Assembly: GCF_030269925.1 (NCBI RefSeq)
Contig: NC_085129.1
Location: 16,793,501-16,857,500, forward strand
Direction of reading: 5' to 3'
Length of the DNA: 64,000 nucleotides
From: Bombyx mori
Taxonomy: Eukaryota; Arthropoda; Insecta; Lepidoptera; Bombycidae
Shown here: piece by piece, positions 23,301 through 35,300 of the stretch
How the letters are laid out: every line of letters begins with the position of its first letter
How positions within the stretch are numbered: the first letter of the stretch is position 1
Made by a program: the position numbers and the translations under genes
The notes under the pieces: model-generated
The model's input: the letters and a program-made list of their open reading frames with translations, nothing else
Database searches by the model: none
What the model was told of the DNA's origin: nothing

Positions 23301-26300
23301 TGTACCCACCCCGCCATGGTGTCGGCGAGTCGTTGCACGGGCGCCTTACTGCTCTGCGCGCTCTCCACCAGCCGCACGATCTGGGCCAGGGTCGAACTTT
23401 CCCCGGTGTGGGTCGCCAGCATCAGCACGGCGCCGTTGGAGTTCATGCTGCCCCCGATCACCAGGGAATCTGTAGTTTGAGCATAAAGAGGTGCGTCGTG
23501 CAAATACAGTTTTACCTTGTAATTCGGTAGAATTTTATTTATCCCGAACCCCAGCGCGCAACATTACTATTGAGGGTTCTAAGGGCAACGCATCTAGTGG
23601 TAATGCAGTATAACGTGTACCGGTTTGATGCAGGGGACCAGTGGCGGGCACACTGGGGGTCGCGTCACCCGAGGGGGGACCACCAGAGGTTTTTTGGGGG
23701 TCGTCAGTTTTTTTTAATTTTTCGCTCGATAAACCTAGGGGTCGCTGTTTGATCTCTACTGAAATAGGGGTTATAGTTGAATAATGTTTGCACTTGACAA
23801 CCCTTGGTCAAAAGCACCGAAGCTTCGACCTCATATGCCTCAAGGTAACAGACCGACCTTTCGTCTTCGGCACCGGCATAGATTCCCCGGTTATCAGGGA
23901 CTCGTCGCACGTCGTCTGACCGGATATGACTTTGCCGTCGACCGGTATCTTGGCGCCCGGTACTACCTGCAGAAAAACACAGTAAGATTCTGGAGCGACA
24001 GCAAAAAGTTTTTATTTTTTTAACCTTAAGCCTCAATTGACACCATCCAGCCCGTTTGGGTCACTCCTTATGCAGGCTGTGGCAATTAGCCTCTCCAACT
24101 AACTGGGCCAATGTATTTACCTTGGTTATTAATAGTTTTAACTGGTATTATACCAAGAACGGTGTCTGTACTGATAGAACCCAGTAAATCCCAACATTCC
24201 CAGCACGCTGGTGTAACACGACTGTTAGCACTGTACCATTTTTTTTATTGCTCATTGTAGGCAGACGAGCATATGACCCACCTGATGGTGAGTGGTTACC
24301 GACGCCCATGGACTTCAGCAATGCCAGGGGCAGAGCCAACACGCTGTCTACAGTTCAATACTCTCCACAAGTCTCGTTTGAAGAAGGTCATGTTATAGCG
24401 CTCGGGAAACATCGTGCTATAAGTAGCGTCGGCCAAGTTCTTCTGCACAGATGAGAGCGAACTAATTCCGCTTGTATGCGAGAACTAGCTCCGTTGGAAT
24501 ATAGACTCTACTGTGTTACGTTAAGATTTTAATTCGGTAACATCCTAAATTTTCTTAAAAGGGAAAACTGGCCTTAATAAGATGATATAATTAACGCAGT
24601 CGAAGTCTATTAGACATGCCTTATGAGGGATAACTCAAAGAAGTACTGGTCAGATCTTGGTAGACCTTCAGTCATATCTTGGTAGGTTTTAACTGGGACC
24701 AAACGAGAAGCACAATTCTTCAAATAAATTTATACCATCAAAATGTATTCACCTGAAAAAGCTGAAGTAGCACATAAAACCTCGTCTCTATGTGAAGTCG
24801 GTTAAGACAGAGACTAGTCTTGCGTTGTTGTTTGGTTAAGAGTTTTTTAGGTTCAATTGTGATGAAGAAACAAAGGCGGTCCACCCTCACAGCGGCGCTG
24901 CTGCTGTCCACTCACCTTCAGAATGTCTCCGCGTTCCACCAGGTCAACCGGTATGCACTTCTCGTTTACAATGTTACCACTGTCGTCCAGGGTCACCAGC
25001 ACGGCTTCCGTTGCCTTCAGCGATAACAGCTTCGACAAGGCTTCCGATGTTTTACCCTGGAATACAGACAGCACATAAGGATCGGGGTACCAGCTGTATC
25101 CTCAGCACGAGATAGACGAGTTCTGCAGCTGCACCCAAACACTTTACGAAGCTGGAGTCTTGGTAGAATTATTATTGAATGATCTATTTAAATTCGACCA
25201 GTTCCGGAAGCAGGAGGCCTCCAGGTTTTACCCGGATATGTCACACTACTTCTGGGTGAAGTAGGACTTTTCAGTGAACATTTGCATTCGTACCCTTCAA
25301 ACGTGGCTCTTGTGTTCCACCAGACTGTCTCTAGGAGCCTATGGACATCTGATTAAAATTCTCCCAAACAAACCAGACCCTGAAATATTCATATTTGGTC
25401 TGAGTGACTTGACATTGCCGGCAGCCCAGCACCCACCTTGGCTATGTGCTCCAGCCACCTGCCCAGAGATACGAAGACCAGCAACATCGGTGGCGTGTCG
25501 AAGAACGTGACCGGACTGGCCTCTTGGAGGGTCGCCATGGAAGCTACAACCACACCTAGAGAATATACGTAGCTGCGGAGAAATTACCATGAGATTTTAA
25601 CATCAAGATTACTCTGCTGACAACCCTGGAACGAGATTACTTCGTTACGGGCACGAGCACAGGATTCACTTAAGGTTGAGTGGTTGCAGGAGCAATGCGC
25701 TGACAACGTGAGGTGAGTCAAGGCAGAACAGTGGCACCAGGAAGTGCTCTGAGGAATTGTTAGAGATGATCCCCTCATCTCATTTTTCCCCACCAGGCGC
25801 AGAGGCAGACTTCACAGTGCGCTTCTAGGGATCTTTTCTGCCACGCACCATTCGGCTTTGGAATGAGCTTCCCTTCACGGTATTTGCCCGAGCGCAATGA
25901 CATGACCTTCTTCAAACAAGGCTTGTGGTGAGTATTAAACGGTAGGCAGCGGGTTGGCTCTGCCTCTGGCATTGCTGAAGTCCATGGGCGACCGTAACCA
26001 CTCACCTGCTCCTCGGCTTACAATGCTAAAAAGTCGTATCTGTTATCGCGGATGGCTCGGTTGATCAGGCAACCTTCAATTCTTCTGCTGATTCTACCCA
26101 AGGCTTTCGGACGCTCAAGCAAGAGTGCTGGAGTCGTTTAGTGGATTTCTTCTGCGTTCCCACACACCCTGAGCTCTTAAAGGCGCGGGGATCTCACAGG
26201 AGATTCGGTTTCCTCCCAAAAAACCTGAATGATATAGCATATAACTTGAGAGTGTATCATAGAAAGCTCCTAACATACCTAATGGTGGTTGTCATTGCTA

Positions 26301-29300
26301 TCAGCACGTCCATGTTCGTCGTGCCGTGCTTTAGAGCTTTATAAGCTTGCTTGTAGAAATGCCAGCCGCCTATGAACTGAAAACAAATAGAAACGTGACT
26401 ATTTAAGCACGTGGTCAGCGTCACCCTTAGGGGGGCCACGAGTTGATTAGGGCGGCCCACCCTTGGTGGCGACGCACAATTGCGCCGAGGCAGAACCAGT
26501 CAGGACCAGAGTACGCATTAGTCCGTTCAGCTCTAGATTTGTTAATTCGTTCTTTGACAGACGAGTTTTCGGGAGCTATAATAGTATTGAACGATGACGT
26601 CATCGTACAAAATTACACAAGTTATTTCGATCGCGAACTTAAAACGGTTTTAGCTTCGTTATTTTTGAACAGATTTTAATTATGTTTTCATTGATCAGCT
26701 GTATTCATGGATGGAGCTTACGGTCCACCTGACGGTGAGTGGTTACCGTCGCCCATTGACCTCAGCAATACCTGAGCTGCGGCTAAACCACTGCCTACCA
26801 CTAAGCGGTTACCGAAGCACATAGACAACGTGAATGCCGATATCCATGTCGACGTCTCAATTGTACCTTGTTACTTAAGCAATGACAATTTGGTTATTAC
26901 GATGTCATTGTTGCCAGAATCAAGTGTATTAAATTTAAAATCTTCAATTATTTTAATTTAACAGTAGAAGTTCATTGGAAGGACCCGAGACGCCACCACC
27001 GACGGCTCTGCTTCATGTCCCCACGCTCGTACCCAATGAAACCACTACCATAACCCTGCTCCTCAGATTCCCACCAAAAAATCAACGACCTTTTGTAAAA
27101 TCTGATACAAGGAGTATATGGCGGGACCGTTCTACCTGCACCGGCGTCGCCAGCAGGAACATGACCAGGTTCTCCAAACTGAGTCCGGGCAGCACGCAGC
27201 ACATGTCCTTGGCGCTGTGGCCGTGCGACATCATGGACATGAAATACGCCATGGCGGCCATGCACGGAGCCCCGAACACCAGCGAGACCAGAAACGCGTT
27301 CCGCCACTTCCTTATCTCCTCTCTGGTGGGGGAACACAAGAGGATGCGTTTTTTTTAATTATTATTGCTTAAATGGGTTATCGAACGTAAATGCCGACAC
27401 CTAACTGAGATAAGGGTTGTAAGGTCGCAGTATAGTTACAACGGCTGCCTCGCCCTTCAAACCGAAACGCATTACTACTTCATGGTAGAAATAGGCAGAG
27501 TGGTGGTACCTACCCGTGCGGATTCACAATACGTCCTGCCACCAGTAAAAATAGGGAACGGGTTTTTTTTTAATGCCCTTGTAGGCAGACAAGCATACGG
27601 CCCACCTGAGCGGTTACCGTCGCCCATGGACTTCAGCAATGCTAGAGGTAGAGCCAAGCTGCTGCTTACTTTTAAGTACTCTCCATAAGCCTCGTCATAG
27701 CGGTCGAGAAACATCGTGGAGGGGTCGCTCATTTCAAAGCCGGATGATACGTGGCAACGCACTGTGGATGAACGCAATGACTTGTTGGAGTTAGTTAGCG
27801 CCATCTGCCGGACGTTGGCAGTACTATGATAGAGGGACAACACATGTACCAAGTGTCGTTGCGTTCTGAGCCCCCTCCACCACACGTCCCCCGGTCCAGG
27901 TCCCCCCACCGTCCCCCGGTCCAGGTCTCCCACCGTCCCCCGGTCCGGGTCCCCTCACCGTCCCCCGACACCTACCTGTGCTCCAAATAGCTGGTTTCCC
28001 CCCGGTTGTGGGGGCTGGCGACCGTCGCCTCGAACCCGAGCCCGGCGACCGCGTCGCATATCGTGCGGGGCCCGATCTGTTCTGCGTTGTATTTGACGCG
28101 GCCCCTGGACAGCAATAGGTTAACGTGACATTTTCGCATAGGATTAGTGAGATTGGAACGTATGAAAAGATTGCGAAACGGATTATGAAAAATTGTGGGT
28201 TAGGCCACTTTTGCGCTGACGGTCTCATATGTAAGTTCTCTCTATCACTGCCATATGCGTGAGAGAGAAAGGGAAGCCAGATAGACTGGCGCCGTAACGC
28301 ATTACGTAACGAAGCCGTTTACCCTCCCAAATTAAGTTATCACTTCAAAATAATACGTTAAGCAAAAACTTTGTATCCCTTTTTACGAAAATTGCGCGGA
28401 CGGAGCATACTCCTCCGTTCCAAATTTCCCACACTTATAGAGAATATAGAGAAGGAGTGCAGAATGTCAATATTTACTTAAATTATGCATAAAAACACAT
28501 TAAATTAATAAACAAAAACATTACACACACTACCATGTATTTAAAATACCACATAATACTCTTGTTTATTGTTAGTCTTGGTCAAATCGAGAATAGATTA
28601 ATATTGTTTGTCTTTATAAATTTTTGTCTATAGTGTAGTCTTTGCGAAATCTGTGATCATACAAGTCTTTGACAATGGAACCATAATAATGTTCAAATTT
28701 ATAATTTCAATTAATTATAGTCGAATTTCGACTACCGAGGGACCGCTACTAATGGATTAAGCATTAAATCCAGACGTAAATGACTAACTTGCATGTCGTC
28801 AGGGCCACGGAGCAGGATTCGACTCCGGTCAGCTTAAGTACCGTCTTCTCTATTTTATTGACACATGAAGCGCACGTCATTCCCTTTATCTGAAAAAAAA
28901 AGCTCATCTAAAGACTTTCGGAACTTTCATAGCATGGCCTTACTGTTTGACGAGCATTGAAAGCCCAAAAAAATATTTTAACATAATCACACTTGTTGAT
29001 ATTCAACCCTTCATCCTTCACTGTCGTGTAAGTCACCGGTGCCCTACGCGGCGCACTGAAGTAATTATGTCGATTTCTGGAACTAAGCGCGTCTGGATGT
29101 TAGTCACTTTCCCTTCCTTTGTTTGTTAATGTATGCTTTAGTCATTTAGGTCACTTAGAAATAGATTCATTCTCACTATTTCCGAATCCGTCGTTCCCGA
29201 AGTCTAGTACTAGATGTTCCTCAGAAGATCGGAGAGAGAAATCGATATAATTACTTCAGTGCGCCACGCAGGGCATTGATGACCCACATAGCCAGGGCCG

Positions 29301-32300
29301 GATTTAAACTTAAAGCCGTTCCTGGGCACCGGAAAAAAATCCGCCCCAATACTGGGACCTAAACTTATAGTTTATATATTTAATTTTTTTAAATTAAAAT
29401 AACGAATTTACTGCGGAAAGTTTATCTTAAGTCATATATTCCAAAAACATAAATAAACTTTGTTTTTTTTTTCTTTTCTAACAATTATAAATTTTGATTA
29501 AGGGTGACTCATAAAAATTATATTACATAAAAAAAACTAATTAAATTTCTTAAATTACAGGAAATAGAAAAATCGATTATTATTTTAAATCTCCAAGGAA
29601 ATAAATGGATGAAATCATTTTGATTATTAATTTTTACCAAAAGTGCCAAAATTATAATTCACAAATAATGGATGAAATGAATTTTTTGAATTATCAATTA
29701 AAAAGAAAATTATTAATTATTAGAATCAATTAATTATATTGAGCAATCTTGATAAGACTAAAAAAAAATTTTTACTTTAAAAATTATGCCGCCCTAAAAA
29801 AAATTCCGCCCTGGGAACTTGCCCCGACTGCCCCTAGTGTAAATCCACCACTGTACATAGCAGTCAAAAAGATATCCAAACTCTTGAAGATTCAAAGACA
29901 CCACATTACAAATATCATCATCATCACTTACCAGCAAATGTATTTCCTTTAAGCCGCTGCCGTCGTTCTCGCTGATGACCTCCGACGGAAAGCCCAGCTC
30001 CGTTATGGAATTGGCCACGTCTAAGGCCGAGATCTTACGGGGCTCGTAGCAGACCTCGGCCTTCGCAGCCAACAGAGCAATCAGCACTGAACGCACCCCT
30101 GGGAAACCAGCACCAGCGCTAAGGCATGTCCTTCTTCAAACGAGGCTTTTGGAGAGTACTTAACGGTACGCAGGGGTTTAGCTTTGCCCCTGGCATTGCT
30201 GACGTCCATGGGCGACGGTAACCACTCTCCTTCAGATGGGTCGTATGGTCTTCTGCCTACAAGGGCAATAAAAAAATAAACAAAAAAAAAGTTCAACATT
30301 GCGACTTTATATCGCATTGTGATAACCATAGATACGGGGCTTGTTGACCACTTTGCACCAGTCATTTAAGACATGAATGTTTTTTAAGACCTCATCATCA
30401 CGAGTTTTGCAGCGACATAAGCGACTCAACGGTATCCATGAGTTCCAGCCACACAGGGCACTATGATGACATTTGAATTACTAATTATGCATAAGTCAGG
30501 TCACCGATTCCACTCCACTTAACAACATCACAGATTCTTCGAGATGGTGCTTTGGTTCTGAGCTGACTAGTCCATTTTGCTTGTGACCCTTCTTGTAATG
30601 AATCAACGTCGCGTCATACATTAATGACGGTGATTGGCCAAAGATGACGTCATATCGCACAAACCAATAACAAATCAGGAAACGCAATAGTGGCACTAAT
30701 TGTCAAAATTTTACAAAATTAACACACGAAGAAAAAAGATGGGCGCGCATGTCAATTCTATATTTGTAAAATAATTAAAAATAATATAATTAGTATTTGA
30801 AGAAGTAGACGCATTTATTCATTTTCCTGGCCACCTCAAGATACCTCTAAGAAATAGACGCAACACTTCTTCTTCCCAGCTTCCAGCGATAAGACTGCCG
30901 GTGGCGAGAGCTCTCTCGTGGTAGCATGAGGTCACTTACCATATAATTTTGTGCAATGTTTTTCTATCGCAGAGACACAACTGGCGCAGGTCATCCCGCG
31001 CACTTCCAGCGTACATCGGGACAGTTCCGCCTCGGCGACCGGCGGACCTGAACCCTGGAGTACGAGTTGCTGGCTTCAAAAAATACCGTACGCTCTGGCT
31101 GTTAGAGGCCATTGTAATTGGTTCTAATTGTTAGTGGACGCTTAACTCATGATTTTTAGTAGACGTTTGACCGATAATGTTTTTTTTATTGCTTAAATGG
31201 GTGGACAAGCTCACGGCCCATCTGGTGTTAAATGGTTAACGGAGCCCATAGACATCTACAACGTAAATGCCGCCACCCACCCACATGAGTTGTAAGGTCT
31301 CACTTTTAACAGTAGGTACAACGATTGCCTCGCCCTCTAAACCGCATTACGGCTTCAGGGCAGAAATAGGCAGGATGGTGGTACCTACCCATGCGCACTC
31401 TCAAGACGTCCTACCACCAGTAACGAGTATAACATAGACGAGTGATTGAAATACGGCACACATAATGCTAACTTAGGTGATCTAAGACCTCACTTGAATA
31501 GTGTAAGAAATATTACAGTTTACATGCAGGAGCGTACTGTTTCGTGGCAGAAAATAGGCAGGGCGGTGGTACCTAGCTGTGTGGGCTCAAAAGAAGTTCG
31601 CTAGTAATTACGGAAATTATAGTATTCTTGAATTTTTTTTTGGTACCCTATGATATTCTTTCGTCGTAGAAGTCATTCGTGAACATGAGTCAAGTTTCTG
31701 GCTGCGGGATTCGAACCTCGACGCTGTCGCATAGCTCGATACAAGGACACCATCTCATCCTTTAGGCCACAACGACTTCGATAGATTTTATAGTACAGCG
31801 ACTGTGTGCTTGGTTTCGGATCGATCTAACAATCGCACAGTTTGACCTTGGGGTCTTAAAATATTAAATCGCGCAGAAAACGAATAAAACACAGAGATAA
31901 CAACACTCCGGACTCTTCAAAATTTCAAGAAGACCTATTAAAACAATAAGCAAATTAACAAAAAGACTTACATTCGTTTGAAGTTTGTTCTTGAACGGAG
32001 ACAATTGCTTAGCGCAATCACCAGATCCCTCTGTGTTGTTACATATTTGAGACTTATTTTCTGAAAGATAAATTACAAATTGGAATAGCAATTGGTCATC
32101 AAACGAACATGAAAGGGAGCACACGATATGTGTATAGAGCCGCGTATTTCTTGATCATATTTCTTATTATGCTAGATACAGAGCGTGCTATCATGTACAG
32201 TGACGTCAATATTCAAATATTCACGAATCACATCACAACATCAGCGCATAGCAGTCCACTGTTGGACATAGGCCTCTCCTACTGCACAACACTGAGCACG

Positions 32301-35300
32301 ATTCTGGGTTTCTCTCTTCCAGCTCTTGATCCATCATCAGCATTCATCCGATATTCAACAATGCGACACAGAAATTTATAGCAACTGCGAGAAAATGTTT
32401 GAGCATTTCTTAATGGTTTTTTTTATTGCTTAGATGGGTGGACGAGCTCACAGCCCACCTGGTGTTAAGTGGTTACTGGAGCCCATAGACGTCTACGACG
32501 TAAATGCGCCACCCACCTTCAGATATCAGTTCTAAACTCTCAGTATTGTTACAACGGCTGCCCTGCCCTTCAAACCGAAACGCATTACTGCTTCACGGCA
32601 GAATTAGGCAGGGTGGTGGTACCTACCCGCGCGGACTCACAAGAGGTCCTAGCACCAAAAATACAACAACAACATAACTTTAACGGTTTTAACTGCTAGA
32701 AGATGTGGCTTCTGCTTTTACTACTTCTAGTTAGTGTAACGTCACGTTGCTCTATCAATTGCAATTCCAAGATTCTCCGAAGTCACGAGACGTGTAAGTC
32801 TTCATTACCGGCTGCGATATTCTGGACTACCCACCCGTATAAACCTGTCCGTCGACGGATATGATGTTGACGTCGAAGCCCAGTTCATATATCAGATCCG
32901 CTATCTCCCTGGGCGTGACGGTGCTGGGCAGGAAGGCGACGCGGGCCGTTCCATCGGCGAGCGATACGTGTCCCTTTGTGACTCCCGACTTTGCTTTCAA
33001 CGCTCCTGTGCAAGGAAGATGGGTAGAACTGTCAATAAACTTCATACTTAATTGTGTTGGACTGTATTTGTTCTGCTTTTGCTAACAAGGGATTTATACA
33101 ATAGGAATGTAGTGTTGTATTCCTTAGATAGATAGATGAGTTCGAGGTCCACCTAGTGTTAAGTGGTTACCGGAGCCCATAGACATGAACAGCATAAATT
33201 CCACCACCCACCTTGAGATATGAGTTCTAAGGTCTCAGTATAGTTACAACGGCTGCCCCGCCCATCAAACCAAAACGCAATTTCTGCTTCACGGCATAAT
33301 TAGGCGGGGTGTTGGTACCTACCCGTGCGGACTCACAACACGCCCTACCACCAGTGAATAATATGTGGTTTTAAAACTATGTTTAACATGATGGTGGATA
33401 AGCCGAACAGAGGCTTAAATTAACAGTGTGACGACTTAGGAGGGAAATTCCTGGGGCAGACGAATTTGGGGAGCCGACCCACTTAAAGGATAAATGTTCT
33501 ATACGATCCTCATTGGTAGACCGTAAATATTTCAACTATTATCTCCGGAGGGATCTTGTAGATTAGGTCTGTGTTGTCTAGGGAGGACTTCTTAGGACGA
33601 CATCTTTCGATCCAAGCATGAAAAGACAACGTGACGTGCTAATTCACTGTACTAAGCTATGGTTATTCGTTGGCAGGACTGGGATTCGTTATAATATATA
33701 TTATATACATATATCTAATTTTTTTCTGTAACGGTGAACTATGAGCTCACGATCCATCTGATGTTATGTGGTTTCCGGACCTCATAAACTTGACGTGAAT
33801 GCTGATACCAACATTGAGAGATGAGGTCCAAGAGCCAATTGAATAGGGCTCCACTCAGTAAGTGCTTTCGGAGCTGAAATCGAATTACGACCTACCCGCA
33901 CCGGCTTACAATACGCTCTCTCAACCATTCTATCAAGACCCACCTTCTATGGTGTTGACGCAGGATTGGCAGGTCATGCCGATCACTGAGAGGAAGACTT
34001 CGCTGACGGGCGGCGTCTGGCTGCCGGTCATGTCGATCATAATAGCGGTCGGCACATCCTTCGGCAGGAGATTTCTGTTGGAGCAACGATGCTGTTCGTT
34101 TTTAATACGCTTTTATTAGCTTCAGACGTATGTATGTGTTAGTATGTAACGGAATCTTTGAAAATGATTTTGACCCCCTTCAAAACGTCGGATTAACTCG
34201 AAATTTGGTAATTAAGGACCGATGACATTTCAATATTTAAAAAAATAATTAAAAAATTGAAATTCAACTAAAAAATGAAAAATAAATAATAGTTTAAAAA
34301 ACTTAAAAAATAAGCTTTTAAAGAAAATCCAACTAAAAATATAAGATACATTTTAATACGTTTGAATTAAAAATAGTGTAAGAAAAAATTATTTTATTGT
34401 AAAAAAGCGTGGGCTGCATGGTATCAGTAGTTGTAAATATTTTATGAACAAATATGAGTAGAAGGGTTATATTGATAATATCCTGAAAAGCACCCCACGC
34501 ATTTTTTTACAATAAAATAATTTATTCTGACACTATTTTTAATTCAAATTTATTAAAAAAAAAAAACTATTTTTTTAGTTGGATTTTCTATAAAAGCGTA
34601 TTTTGTTAGTTTTTTTTCAACTATTATTTATTCCATAAAACACATAAGTTTCCGGTTATTCAATTATCGTGGTCACACGCAATGATTTGATCTTTGATTG
34701 CAAAACGTCCGAAATGAAACTAAAAAAATACGTAACGCCTTAAACGAATCTGAACCTTGAACGTTATAGCTTAGATTGAAATTTTTTTAAACAGTCTTTA
34801 AAGCACTTGCGTCTTCTTCCTGTGCTTACCTGCTTTCGTCGTCATTGTCGACCGGGACCTCAAACCCCATATTTTCTATGTGAGACCTGATCGCTTCCAG
34901 CGAACACAGTCGGGGGTCATATCTGATGTAGCCGGCGTTCTCTGATAACTCCACCTGAAGACCAAATTCGTGGATATATATAAATAAAATCCGCAAAATT
35001 ATATTTGCGTAATCACTGGTGGTAGAACATCTTCTGTGTCTACGTGGGTAGGTACCACCGCCCTGCCTATTTCTGCCGTGAAGCAGTAATGCGTTTCGGT
35101 TTGAAGGGCGGGGCAGTCGTCGTAATGTATAAATTGAGGCCTTAGAACTTACGTCACGAGGCGGCATTTACGTCGTATATGTCTACCGGCCCCGGTAACC
35201 ACTTAACACCAGGTGGGCCGTGAGCTCGTTCACCTACCTGAGCAATAAAAAAAACCTGTCAGCACGTTTATATACATACGATGCCTCGAAAATATCCATT

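Noticed and set aside
27475..27933. 152-codon minus-strand open frame
   Set aside because: Joins Bm1, a LINE tail and the minisatellite; not a gene.
32835..32845. Alternative donor for ATP7 exon 5 after GGACAG
   Set aside because: Gives phase 0, out of frame with exon 6; the GTGGGT ten bases further on fits.
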